A stretch of DNA of 64,000 nucleotides from Streptomyces sp. MUM 178J. GTDB taxonomy: Bacteria > Actinomycetota > Actinomycetes > Streptomycetales > Streptomycetaceae. The notes below the pieces were generated by a model. The model worked only from the letters and a program-made list of their open reading frames with translations, had not been told where the DNA came from and made no database searches. The translations under genes were made by a program, and so were the position numbers. Positions 28,304-36,423 of the stretch are shown in pieces. Numbering within the stretch: the stretch's first letter is position 1; each line of letters starts with the position of its first letter. The stretch lies in the NCBI RefSeq assembly GCF_022414575.1, contig NZ_JADWYQ010000007.1, positions 103,195-167,194 of the forward strand, written 5' to 3'.

Positions 28304-29602
28304 TCAGGTCCTTCCCGAGGGGCGGGCGAACGGCTGGGCGTCGAGGGACGGCAGGGCGGCGAGTTCGTCCGCTGCCGCGTCGGCGGGGGAGCGGCCGGTC
28401 AGCACATGGCGCTCATGGAAGGCGGCCACGGCGTCCACGACCGCGCGTGAGGCGTCGAGCCGTGGCAGCGCCTCGAGCGCGGCTGTGAAGCAGAGGGCCG
28501 CGGCCGCCCGGATCTCCGGATCGGCGAGGCCGTCCCGGGCCGCGGTCGTCCACAGCGGATTGCCCGGGGCCGCGGCGATCTCCGCCAGCGGTTTGACGGC
28601 CCGGTAGACGGTCTCGGCTGCCTCCGGATCCTCGAACAGGGCTGTCGCGACCGCGACCGGCACTCGCCAGCCGTCCCTGCCCGACTGGGCGTCGATCATG
28701 CGCAGTTCGAGATGGCCGCGGGGCCGCACGGGCGGGAAGAGGGTGGTCAGGTGGTAGTGCAGATCGTCCGCCGTGGGCGGACGCGGGCCCCCCGAGCGCA
28801 GCCACCGGCGGAAGGTGAGCCCGTCGGGCACCTGCCACGGTCCTTCGGGGGTGCGCACGAACATCACCGGAGCGTCCAGCGCATGTGTGCTCCAGGCTGT
28901 GCGGGGCGCTCCGTCCAGCGGGGGCGCCAGCCGCCGTACGGGGTCCACTCGGGCCATCACGGCCTCACGGGTGGACCGCCATCCGGTGGAACGGCCTTCC
29001 GAGAAGGGGGAGTTGGCGAACGCGGCCAGCAGCACCGCGCCCAGCAGATGGGCGAGCCGCCAGCGTCTGGAGTGCCCCAGCGGGCCGGGCTCGTCGAGCC
29101 CGGCGTCCAGACAGACCTGCACGGAGGCGGTGCTGCACATCATGATGCGGCCGGGCGGGGCCGTGCGGCCGTAGAACGCCTCCATGGCGTCGTAACGGGG
29201 GGAGCGGAGGTGTCGTCTCGGGGGGTGCCAGGGATCGAGGCCCAGCCCGGTGAGGGCGAGTCCGGCCGGGCGGAGTGCGCGGCGCACGGCCTCCAGATCG
29301 GCCGCGGCGGTGTCGAGGCACTCCATGAGGGAGGCGGCGGGGGGCGAGCTGAGCTCCAGCTGGCCGCCGGGTTCGAAGGTGAGAAGCGAGGTCAGGGGCA
29401 GTTCGCGGACGCGTTGATGGGCGTCTTCCAGGCGGTCGGGCGCGAGGGCGGAACGGGGCCGGGCGGCGTCATGGATGAACCACTCCAGCTCCACCCCGAC
29501 CGCTTTGGGCGGACCGGTCTTGAAGCAGATGCATCGCAGCAGGTCCTCCGCGTCGTCCTCGGTGATCGGCGGGCCGTACCCGCCGGTATCGGGTGGATGC
29601 AT
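28304..29602 (-). CDS. egtA: Glutamate-cysteine ligase of the ergothioneine pathway
   Basis: Forms gamma-glutamylcysteine, the thiol donor for EgtB. The 432-residue protein is of the actinobacterial GshA type: GVELEWFIHD (metal/glutamate binding), FEPGGQLELSSPP, GLDPWHPPRRH, SPRYDAMEAFYG, MMCSTASVQVCLDAG. ATG 29602 follows AGGAGG, a strong ribosome site, eight bases upstream. It is the first gene of egtABCD; its promoter must lie in the 125-base gap to the divergent PARG-like gene, which holds a TGCAC-N4-GTGCA inverted repeat. Confidence 0.93.
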   Translation of the reverse strand: MHPPDTGGYGPPITEDDAEDLLRCICFKTGPPKAVGVELEWFIHDAARPRSALAPDRLEDAHQRVRELPLTSLLTFEPGGQLELSSPPAASLMECLDTAAADLEAVRRALRPAGLALTGLGLDPWHPPRRHLRSPRYDAMEAFYGRTAPPGRIMMCSTASVQVCLDAGLDEPGPLGHSRRWRLAHLLGAVLLAAFANSPFSEGRSTGWRSTREAVMARVDPVRRLAPPLDGAPRTAWSTHALDAPVMFVRTPEGPWQVPDGLTFRRWLRSGGPRPPTADDLHYHLTTLFPPVRPRGHLELRMIDAQSGRDGWRVPVAVATALFEDPEAAETVYRAVKPLAEIAAAPGNPLWTTAARDGLADPEIRAAAALCFTAALEALPRLDASRAVVDAVAAFHERHVLTGRSPADAAADELAALPSLDAQPFARPSGRT

Positions 29603-29656
29603 ACCGGTTCCTCCTGTCGAAGGCACTCTGCCAACCTAAGGCCAAGGCCGACGCTT

Positions 29657-29670
29657 TGCACAAGAGTGCA
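29657..29670. promoter_or_regulatory. TGCAC-AAGA-GTGCA inverted repeat between egtA and the PARG-like gene
   Basis: A perfect 5-bp inverted repeat with a 4-base spacer, about 55-70 bases from both divergent starts, fits an operator position. Binding protein unknown; a LacI-family regulator is encoded two genes away. Confidence 0.4.
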
Positions 29671-29727
29671 TCAGGAGTCCCAATAACCCTTTGCCGTATC
29701 TGGCGTATGCCCGTGAGGATGTCCGGC

Positions 29728-30564
29728 ATGAGTGCACGACTGCGGGGGATCGCACGCCAGAACGAGGAAATCGTCGGCGCCGGCCGCTACCGGCTGCCCG
29801 ACGGAACCGAGGTGTCCATCGAACGGCAGCTGGCGGCCGCGCTGGCCGGCACCCGGATGTACGGCCCCGAGGCCCTGCCCGTCACACCGGACGCCGACCG
29901 CGGCCCGGGCTTCGAGGTCACCGGCGAGTCCAGCACCGAAGCGGCCCGGCGGCTCGTCGAGGAGGACCCCGACCGTCCGGTCGCCGTCCTCAACTTCGCC
30001 TCGGCCCGCAATCCGGGCGGAGGCTACCTCAACGGCGCGCAGGCACAGGAGGAAGCGCTCTGCCGTGCCTCCGCGCTCTACACCGCGCTGCTGCGCGCCC
30101 CCGAGTACTACGAGCACCATCGCAGCGAGCGCAGCGCCTTCTACTCCGACCGGGTGATCCACGCACCCTCCGTGCCCGTCTTCCGCGACGAGCGCGGAGA
30201 GCTGCTCCCCGCGCCATACACCGTCGGATTCCTCACCTCGCCCGCTCCCAACGCCGGCGTCATCGCCCAGCGCACCCCCGAGGAGGCGCACCGCATCCCC
30301 GCCGCCCTGGCGTCCCGCGCCGAGAGGGTGCTTCAGACGGCGGCCGTCTGCGGCTACCGCCGTCTGGTGCTGGGGGCCTGGGGCTGCGGGGTGTTCCGCA
30401 ACGACCCGGCCATGGTTGCGGGGGCCTTCCACACCCTGCTCACCGGCGAGGGACGGTTCGCTGGCCACTTCGAGCAGATCGTCTTCGCCGTGCTCGACCG
30501 CACGGCGAACAGGTCCACGCTCGAAGCGTTCCGCCGCGTCTTCGCGGCCAAGCTCCGGCCGTAG
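29728..30564 (+). CDS. Bacterial poly(ADP-ribose) glycohydrolase-like macrodomain protein (TIGR02452/DUF2263)
   Basis: Predicted to release ADP-ribose from poly- or mono-ADP-ribosylated targets. The 278-residue protein contains the PARG signature GGGYLNGAQAQEEALCRAS (GGG, spacer, then QEE with the catalytic Glu) and later macrodomain elements (IHAPSVPVFRD, NAGVIAQ, LVLGAWGCGVFRNDP). Start ATG 29728 is preferred, with GAGG upstream; in-frame ATGs also occur at 29707 and 29719. It is divergent from egtA. No ADP-ribosyltransferase gene is visible nearby, so its partner is unknown. Confidence 0.8.
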   Translation: MSARLRGIARQNEEIVGAGRYRLPDGTEVSIERQLAAALAGTRMYGPEALPVTPDADRGPGFEVTGESSTEAARRLVEEDPDRPVAVLNFASARNPGGGYLNGAQAQEEALCRASALYTALLRAPEYYEHHRSERSAFYSDRVIHAPSVPVFRDERGELLPAPYTVGFLTSPAPNAGVIAQRTPEEAHRIPAALASRAERVLQTAAVCGYRRLVLGAWGCGVFRNDPAMVAGAFHTLLTGEGRFAGHFEQIVFAVLDRTANRSTLEAFRRVFAAKLRP

Positions 30565-30653
30565 CGCCGCCCGGCCGCACCGCTCGATTCCGGCCATACC
30601 CGCCGAACGGCAGGAGACCGACCGCGAACCGGTCTGGAAAGATGCCGAGCGCG

Positions 30654-31682
30654 ATGAGCCAGACACCGAAGCAGTCCGCAGAACGGCCCGTCCCGACCAG
30701 TGCCGACGTCGCCCGGCTGGCCGGGGTCTCGCGCGCCACCGTCTCCTACGTGCTCAACAACGCCACGGCCGTGCGGATCAGCGAACCCACCCGCCGCAGG
30801 GTGCGCGCAGCCGCCGAAGAACTGGGCTATGTGCCGCACGCGGCCGCCCGCAGCCTGCGCGCCGGGCACACCCGGACCGTTCTGCTGCCCACCGCGCAGC
30901 TCCCCGCCGGCCCCCTCTACAGCAGGTTCTCCCATGAACTCCAGTGGGCGCTGCGCCGCCTGGAGTACACGGTCGTCCAGCACGGCAGCCTCGGCCTCGA
31001 CGGCGACGAGGCGGCCCGCGCCTGGGCCGAGCTGCGCCCTGTCGCGGTCGTCGCACTCGGCGACGTGGCCCTCACCCCGTACGGCGTCGGCGTCCTCAAA
31101 CGCTCCGGCGCCAAGGCGGTGATCACACTGGGCCAGCGGCGCGTCGAGGGCGCACACTGCCTGATCATGGACCAGCGTGAGATAGGCGCGTGTGCGGTCG
31201 GCCATCTGCTGCAGCGGGGCCGCCGGGCCATCGGAGTGGTCCTGCCGCAGGAGCCGGGCCACGCCTGTTTCGCCGAAGCCCGCCTGGAGGGCGCCCACTG
31301 TGCCGCCGCGAAGGCCGGGGCGGGTGTCCGGATCGAGCCGCTCCCCTTGTCGTACGAGGAGGACTCGGCCGCGGCGCTGGCCGCCCGCTGCCGGGCGCAC
31401 GGCCTCGACGCCGTCTACGCCTACAACGACGAGTACGCGATGCTGCTGATGCGCGCGCTGCAGGACGAGGGCGTCGACGTGCCGCGCCAGACGGCGGTCG
31501 TCGGCGCGGACGACCTCCTCCTCGGCCGGCTGCTGCGGCCCCGGCTCAGCACGGTCCGGATCGATCTGGTCACCGGGCGGCGGCTGGCCGAACTCGTCGA
31601 CCGCGCCGTCCGCAGCCCCGGTGCGCCCCTGGACCTGCACGCCCTGATGAGCGCCCGCGCCGTCCCCCGCGACTCCAGCTGA
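30654..31682 (+). CDS. LacI-family transcriptional regulator
   Basis: DNA-binding regulator of 342 residues. It has an N-terminal LacI HTH (SADVARLAGVSRATVSYVLNN) with hinge helix (AARSLRAG), then a periplasmic-binding-protein-like sensor domain. No transporter or sugar enzyme lies beside it, so its target and effector are unclear; the divergent PARG/egtA promoter region is one option. An in-frame ATG at 30642 is an alternative start. Confidence 0.85.
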   Translation: MSQTPKQSAERPVPTSADVARLAGVSRATVSYVLNNATAVRISEPTRRRVRAAAEELGYVPHAAARSLRAGHTRTVLLPTAQLPAGPLYSRFSHELQWALRRLEYTVVQHGSLGLDGDEAARAWAELRPVAVVALGDVALTPYGVGVLKRSGAKAVITLGQRRVEGAHCLIMDQREIGACAVGHLLQRGRRAIGVVLPQEPGHACFAEARLEGAHCAAAKAGAGVRIEPLPLSYEEDSAAALAARCRAHGLDAVYAYNDEYAMLLMRALQDEGVDVPRQTAVVGADDLLLGRLLRPRLSTVRIDLVTGRRLAELVDRAVRSPGAPLDLHALMSARAVPRDSS

Positions 31683-31742
31683 TCCGGCCGGTTTCCGGAG
31701 ACGACGTGCGCGCCGGGCGGCGCATGTCCTAGCGTCGGTGGT

Positions 31743-32009
31743 ATGAGCAGCCAGCCGCAGCGGTTCGAGATCCTCCTGGTGCCCCAGCACGTCGAGGGCA
31801 AGGAAGGCGCCGAACTGGTCGAGAGCGCCATCCGCTCCGCGGTCGTCGAGGCGACCGGCCAGTACGGAGCCTCCGGCTACCCCCGCTATGTCGGCGGCGG
31901 CTTCGAAGCCGACATCGACCCGGAGACCCGCACGGTGGAGGCGCTGCTCGTGGACGGCGCGGAGCTGGACTACGGCCTGTCGGCGAGGGTCGTCGAGGCA
32001 GGGGGCTGA
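31743..32009 (+). CDS. Conserved hypothetical protein, 88 residues
   Basis: I do not recognise a named family. The product is small, soluble and acidic, with an alternating pattern (RFEILLVPQHVEGKEGAELV, a central YGASGYPRYVGGGFEADID, a C-terminal VEALLVDGAELDYGLSARVV) suggesting a compact alpha/beta fold. Codon usage is that of a real Streptomyces gene. It sits between the LacI gene and the thiolase gene in the same direction but with gaps of 60 and 148 bases. Confidence 0.65.
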   Translation: MSSQPQRFEILLVPQHVEGKEGAELVESAIRSAVVEATGQYGASGYPRYVGGGFEADIDPETRTVEALLVDGAELDYGLSARVVEAGG

Positions 32010-32157
32010 GCGCTCCGGAGGGCCGGGGAGCGAGCCGCCCGGGGCGTTGACAGGTCGCGGGGAGCGGCAGAGACTCGGGCCTGACCTGGTGAACCACCGT
32101 TCACCGGGCGAACAGGAGAACACGCGCACACGCAGGTCCACGCCCGGGAGACATCCG

Positions 32158-33342
32158 ATGAGCATCCGCGACGTCTATATCGTCGACGCCGTACGCACCC
32201 CCGTCGGCAGGTTCGGGGGCGCGCTCTCCTCCGTGCGGCCCGACGATCTCGCCGCGCGTGTCGTCAGGGCGCTGGCGGACCGCACCCCGGACCTCGACCC
32301 GGCCCGGATCGACGACGTCGTCTTCGGCGACGCCAACGGCGCGGGCGAGGACAACCGCGATGTGGCGCGCATGGCCGTCCTGCTCGCCGGGCTGCCCGTG
32401 TCCGTCCCCGGCGTCACGGTCAACCGGCTGTGCGGCTCAGGCCTGGAGGCCGTCATCCAGGCGGCGCGCGCCATCGCCCTCGGGGACGCGTCCATCGCGA
32501 TCGCCGGCGGCGTGGAGTCGATGTCCCGCGCCCCGTGGGTGCTCGAGAAGCCCGAACGCGCCTTTCCCGCCGGGCATCAGCAGCTCCACTCCACCACCCT
32601 CGGGTGGCGGATGGTCAACCCCGCGATGCCCCCGGAGTGGACCGTGTCGCTCGGCGAGGGCGCCGAACAGGTCGCCGAGAAGCACGGCATCACCCGTGAG
32701 CAGCAGGACGCCTTCGCGCTGGCGAGCCATCAGAAGGCCGCCGCGGCCTGGGCGGACGGACTGTACGACGGCGAAGTCGTCGGCGGCGAAGGCGTGGAGC
32801 CGGTACGGGACGAGTGCATCCGAGACACCACATCCATGGAGGCCCTCGCCAAACTCAAGCCGGTCTTCCGCGACGGCGGCACGGTCACGGCGGGCAACTC
32901 CTCACCACTGAACGACGGCGCCGCGGCCCTGCTGCTGGTCGACGAGGAGGGCCTGCGGGCCGTGGGGCGCGAGCCGCTCGCCCGCATCCGGGCCTGTGCG
33001 GTCACGGGCATCGAACCCCAGCTCTTCGGCCTCGGTCCGGTCGAGGCCGTCCAGCGGGCCCTGGGCAAAGCGGGCCGGACCTTCGCCGAACTGACGACGT
33101 TCGAGCTGAACGAGGCCTTCGCGGCCCAGTCGCTCGGCTGCCTCGCCGAGTGGCCCGAACTGGACCCCGCCCTGGTCAACCCGCGCGGGGGCGCGATCGC
33201 CATCGGCCATCCCCTCGGCGCGTCCGGCGCCCGGCTCGCCGGTTCCGTCGCCCACCAGCTGGCCGCCGCGGGGTCCGGCACGGGTGTGGCGGCGCTGTGC
33301 ATCGGGGTCGGCCAGGGTCTCGCACTCGTACTCGACCGCTGA
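32158..33342 (+). CDS. Thiolase (acetyl-CoA acyltransferase / beta-ketoadipyl-CoA thiolase-like)
   Basis: Predicted to cleave 3-ketoacyl-CoA with CoA, or the reverse condensation. The 394-residue protein begins MSIRDVYIVDAVRTPVGRFGG and has the nucleophile Cys in NRLCGSGLEA, the NEAFAAQ motif, the His in GGAIAIGHPLGASG, and the second Cys in LCIGVGQG (Val where many members have Gly). The length is normal. GGGAG lies seven bases before ATG 32158. Resemblance to PcaF-type enzymes is good, but there are no aromatic-degradation genes beside it, so fatty-acid or short-chain thiolase is equally possible. Confidence 0.87.
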   Translation: MSIRDVYIVDAVRTPVGRFGGALSSVRPDDLAARVVRALADRTPDLDPARIDDVVFGDANGAGEDNRDVARMAVLLAGLPVSVPGVTVNRLCGSGLEAVIQAARAIALGDASIAIAGGVESMSRAPWVLEKPERAFPAGHQQLHSTTLGWRMVNPAMPPEWTVSLGEGAEQVAEKHGITREQQDAFALASHQKAAAAWADGLYDGEVVGGEGVEPVRDECIRDTTSMEALAKLKPVFRDGGTVTAGNSSPLNDGAAALLLVDEEGLRAVGREPLARIRACAVTGIEPQLFGLGPVEAVQRALGKAGRTFAELTTFELNEAFAAQSLGCLAEWPELDPALVNPRGGAIAIGHPLGASGARLAGSVAHQLAAAGSGTGVAALCIGVGQGLALVLDR

Positions 33343-33452
33343 GACCATCACCGGAGGCCGAGACCGTTGCGGACGCTCGAGGCGGTCACCGGCCGGGGCA
33401 GAAGACCACTGCCTGCGCCGCCAGGGCGCCGCTGACATCCGGCCCCGGCCCC

Positions 33453-33480
33453 GGCCCGGCGGCGCGCCCGCCGCCGGGCC
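33453..33480. terminator. Hairpin terminator between thiolase and thioredoxin genes
   Basis: An 11-bp perfect stem with a GCGCCC loop lies between two convergent stops. Confidence 0.65.
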
Positions 33481-33493
33481 CGGGGAGCGGCGC

Positions 33494-33886
33494 TCAGGCT
33501 TCCGGGGCCTCGGTTCCGGGCCGGCCGTTCTTCGCTTCCTCGATCGACTTGTGCACCGCGTCCATGTCCAAGGCGCGCGCCTGGCCGATGACGTCCTCCA
33601 GCGCGGGCTCGGGCAGCGCGCCCGGCTCCGCGAAGACGGCCACCCTCTCCCGCACGATCATCAGGGTCGGAATGGACTGGATGCCGAACGCGGCCGCCAG
33701 CTCCCGCTGAGCTTCGGTGTCGACCTTCCCGAAGACCAGATCGGAGTGCCGTTCCGACGCGCCTTCGTACACCGGCGCGAACTGCCGGCACGGGCCACAC
33801 CAGGAAGCCCAGAAGTCGATCAGGACGAAGTCGTTGTCGCTCACGACCTGATCGAAGTTCTCCTTGGTGAGCTCGACAGTGCTCAT
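33494..33886 (-). CDS. trxA: Thioredoxin
   Basis: Small dithiol oxidoreductase, 130 residues. It has the active-site motif WASWCGPCRQFAP, the cis-Pro loop SIPTLMI, and a C-terminal extension of about 20 residues (KSIEEAKNGRPGTEAPEA) beyond the usual fold. GAGG lies about ten bases before ATG 33886; the longer frame to 34078 lacks support. It is placed at the edge of the dormancy-like island, where thioredoxins commonly occur in DevR/OsdR regulons. Confidence 0.9.
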   Translation of the reverse strand: MSTVELTKENFDQVVSDNDFVLIDFWASWCGPCRQFAPVYEGASERHSDLVFGKVDTEAQRELAAAFGIQSIPTLMIVRERVAVFAEPGALPEPALEDVIGQARALDMDAVHKSIEEAKNGRPGTEAPEA

Positions 33887-34019
33887 ACGCTTGCTACCTC
33901 TTCCTGGGTCCCGTGGTTCTCGACGTCCCGTGGACTCGTCTTGCGACAACCGGGTCCGGATGCCCGGTATTCCTGCCCCTGCCCAGGTGGCCCCACCGCA
34001 CACCCGGACCGGACCGGCC

Positions 34020-34330
34020 CCATGACCCGATCTGCGGAGTACGGCGTCGTCGCGGTTGACGGGGCCCCGTCGGGACACGGCCCGGCACTCCGTCGTCCTC
34101 GCCGCCGGCAGCCGACCGGCGCTCCGCGGCCTTCCCTGGTCTGCCCGACGGCCGGCTCACCGTGGACGACAGCTGCCGGGGCGAGGGCAGCCACCGGCTG
34201 TACGCGGTCGGCGACGTCAGCCACCGCGCTCTCCCTCACCCGCCAGGGCAAGTGCCGGGCACGCGTCGCGGGGGCAGCCGCCGCTGCCCGTGCCCGCGGG
34301 ATCCCCTGGCGCGCCCCCGTCCCTGGGCGT
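34020..34330 (+). pseudogene. Decayed pyridine nucleotide-disulfide oxidoreductase (C-terminal part of NAD domain)
   Basis: Pieces of one protein are spread over different plus-strand frames: RHSVVLAAGSRPALRG, then DDSCRGEGSHRLYAVGDVSH with the FAD-binding YAVGDV motif, then LTRQGKCRARVAGAAAAARA. In order they match the region around the second GD motif of mercuric reductase / lipoamide dehydrogenase-like enzymes. At least two frameshifts are needed, and neither the CxxxxC N-terminus nor the dimerisation domain is present. A relic rather than a gene. Confidence 0.6.
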
Positions 34331-34570
34331 CAGGGGCGAGCCCCGGAGGCCCAGGTGCTCCCCCGAGCCCCGGAGGCCCCTGTGCTCCCCGCTGCGGGGA
34401 GCACCCGCGGGACACCACCGGTGGGCCGGCGCTGCCAGCCGCCGGCGCTCCGAGCCGGCCTCAGGCTGCCGCCGAAGCGGGCGGTCGCCCGCGGCCTCCG
34501 CGCCCGCGGCCGCTCATGCGCGGGCGCGGAGGCACTTCTGTGCGGCCGCCGCCGCGGCCGCACAGGCCGC
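34331..34570. other. Low-complexity GC-rich spacer with hairpins
   Basis: No convincing coding signal. Several short inverted repeats occur (for example around GTGCTCCCCGC/GCGGGGAGCAC near 34381-34411 and GGAGGC/GCCTCC-type repeats near 34495-34530), which could end transcription from the CBS gene on the minus strand. Confidence 0.4.
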
Positions 34571-35272
34571 TCACCCCGTCGTGGACGGGGCAGACGGGGC
34601 AGACGGGGCAGACGAGGCCGCGGCCAGCGGCGGTCCGGTCAGCGAGCACACAACGTCCACGACGCCCTCGACCGAGCGGGTCAGGCTCTCCGCGAGCGGG
34701 ATCCGCTCGCTGTCGCGGACCGTGCCCGTCAGATGGACCACCCCGTCGCACACCTCCACCCGGATGCCGTGCCGCGAGACGGGGAAGAGCCGGTCCACGA
34801 CCTGCGAGCGCACCTGGAAGGCCAGCTCGTCATCCGAGCGGAGGAAGACCTTCAGCAGGTCGGCGCGGCTCACGATGCCCTGCAGGACGCCCTCGGCATC
34901 CACCACCGGCAGCCGTTTGACCTGCTGCCGGGCCATGACCCGGGCCGCCTGCGGCAGCGTCGCGTCGGCGCGGATCACCACCGCGGGAGTCGTCATCAGA
35001 TCCTTCGCGCACACCGCACCGGCCTTGGCGGTGTCCGCCGCCCGCTCACGCTGCTCGACCATGCCGGCCCCACCGCTGCGGAACTCCTCCTTGGGCAGCA
35101 GATCCGCCTCGGAGACCACGCCGACGACGCGCCCCTCCCCTTCGATCACGGGCAGCGCGCTGACCTGCCACCGCTCTATCGCGGCGGCGATCTCCTTGAA
35201 GCGGGCATCCCGGTCCACGGACACGACGGTCCTGGTCATCACATCGTTCACGGTGTAGGGACGGCCATCCAT
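34571..35272 (-). CDS. CBS-domain protein with BON domain
   Basis: Predicted adenosyl-nucleotide-sensing protein, 233 residues. It has two CBS motifs (TVNDVMTRTVVSV... [13 protein letters not shown] and AKDLMTTPAVVI... GVLQGIVSRADLL) followed by a BON domain (RHGIRVEVCDGVVHLTGTV). ATG 35272 has GGAG eight bases upstream; the in-frame ATG at 35290 does not. It is closely related to the second CBS gene at 42313-43017. CBS-BON proteins of this type are regular members of DevR/OsdR dormancy regulons. Its promoter region holds two GGGCC-N4-GGCCC palindromes. Confidence 0.87.
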   Translation of the reverse strand: MDGRPYTVNDVMTRTVVSVDRDARFKEIAAAIERWQVSALPVIEGEGRVVGVVSEADLLPKEEFRSGGAGMVEQRERAADTAKAGAVCAKDLMTTPAVVIRADATLPQAARVMARQQVKRLPVVDAEGVLQGIVSRADLLKVFLRSDDELAFQVRSQVVDRLFPVSRHGIRVEVCDGVVHLTGTVRDSERIPLAESLTRSVEGVVDVVCSLTGPPLAAASSAPSAPSAPSTTG

Positions 35273-35354
35273 GACAGGCACTCCATGCATAGGCGGCGGT
35301 GTGCGGGGAACCCCTCACACACCCCAGACTCCGCCGCCCACGGCGTCGCGGACA

Positions 35355-35368
35355 GGGCCGACCGGCCC
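35355..35368. promoter_or_regulatory. Candidate DevR/OsdR-type box 1
   Basis: The perfect palindrome GGGCCGACCGGCCC lies 83 bases before the CBS gene start and 119 before the HTH/flavin gene start. Layout (5-N4-5) resembles the mycobacterial DevR box; matching copies occur at three other sites in the island. Confidence 0.55.
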
Positions 35369-35375
35369 CGCCCAC

Positions 35376-35389
35376 GGGCCTGGCGGCCC
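35376..35389. promoter_or_regulatory. Candidate DevR/OsdR-type box 2
   Basis: GGGCCTGGCGGCCC, 21 bases (two helical turns) from box 1, in the same divergent promoter region. Confidence 0.5.
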
Positions 35390-35486
35390 ATGCGGCCGCC
35401 GGGCCCGGCGGGGCAACCTGGCGGTGACGGCCGGTCCGCAGCCGGGCCGGCAGCCGGCGCAGCCTCTTCGAACGGACGTGAGGAAC

Positions 35487-36236
35487 ATGCCGACCACGAG
35501 ACCACGCGCTTCATCCGCCGGTCCCGTCGCCCACCAGTCCACGGACATGGGCCGGCGCATCGCCACCCGCCGTGCCGAGCTGGGACTGACCCGCGAGGAG
35601 GTCGCCGCGCGCTGCGGCGCCGCACCCAGCTACATCCGGTATGTGGAGGAGCATGCGTCCGCCCCCGGCATCGGGGCCATCATCCGGCTCGCCGACGCCT
35701 TGGAGACCACGGTCGCCGACCTCGCCGGCGGCTCCGCCGGCCGCCCGCCGGGCGCAGCCAGTGCGCCGCGCAACGCCCGGCTGGTCGACCTGGACCGCGA
35801 CGAGTCCTGGGAGCTGCTCGCCGGACACGGCGTGGGCCGGATCGGCGTCACCACGGACGAAGGACCCGCCATCGTGCCCGTCAACTATGTGGTCGCCGGC
35901 GGCGCGATCGCCTTCCGCACCGCACCCGGCGCCGTGCCCTCCGCCGCCGCGGGCTCCGAGGTCGCCTTCGAGGTCGACCGCATCGACGACGCCCAGTGCC
36001 AGGGCTGGAGCGTGCTGGTGACCGGCCGCGCCAAGCCCGTCACGGCCCCCGACGCCATCGGCCGCCTGGAGGCCGCTGCGCAGAGCCTGCCCTGGGCGGG
36101 CGGGCAACGCGGGCTGTGGCTGGCGATCGCCCCCGAGCGGGTGACCGGCCGCCGCGTGATCAACCCGCAGAGCGGCGTCCCGGACCCGGGCCACGGCGTC
36201 TCCGGCTCCCGCGAGCCGTCCCGGAGACGGCCCTGA
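35487..36236 (+). CDS. HTH (XRE) - pyridoxamine 5'-phosphate oxidase-like fusion
   Basis: A 249-residue protein with an N-terminal Cro/CI HTH (MGRRIATRRAELGLTREEVAARCG ... SYIRYVEEH) and a C-terminal flavin/PPOX split-barrel (RNARLVDLDRDESWELLAGHGVGRIGV, PAIVPVNYVV, VAFEVDRIDD, GWSVLVTGRA). This family is common in actinobacteria next to DevR-type regulators and may bind flavin, F420 or heme; the ligand is not defined by sequence. GTGAGGAAC precedes ATG 35487. It is divergent from the CBS gene, sharing the two palindromic boxes. Confidence 0.85.
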   Translation: MPTTRPRASSAGPVAHQSTDMGRRIATRRAELGLTREEVAARCGAAPSYIRYVEEHASAPGIGAIIRLADALETTVADLAGGSAGRPPGAASAPRNARLVDLDRDESWELLAGHGVGRIGVTTDEGPAIVPVNYVVAGGAIAFRTAPGAVPSAAAGSEVAFEVDRIDDAQCQGWSVLVTGRAKPVTAPDAIGRLEAAAQSLPWAGGQRGLWLAIAPERVTGRRVINPQSGVPDPGHGVSGSREPSRRRP

Positions 36237-36274
36237 CGCCGCCGCCGACGCGCCCGCACCGAGCGGCAGCCCAC

Positions 36275-36396
36275 CGCGACCGCGACCGGGGCCGGGGCCG
36301 TGACCGGGGCCGTGACCGGGACCGGGACCGGGGCCGGGGCCGGGACCGGGCCCGTGACCGTGACCGGGATCGGGATCGGGATCGGGATTGGGACCG
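36275..36396. repeat. Hexanucleotide tandem repeat (GACCGG family)
   Basis: About twenty imperfect copies of a six-base unit (GACCGG, GGCCGG, GTGACC, then GATCGG) fill most of the gap between the HTH/flavin gene and the HAD gene. No gene is supported there; the repeat ends 27 bases before the HAD start and so lies in its leader or promoter. Confidence 0.85.
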
Positions 36397-36423
36397 ACGT
36401 ACCGTGCCGATGAGAGGAGCCGG

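Noticed and set aside
34000..34022. GGACC-GGACC-GGCCC near the thioredoxin gene as another regulator box
   Set aside because: Spacing is five rather than four and one arm does not match; not counted with the four perfect palindromes.
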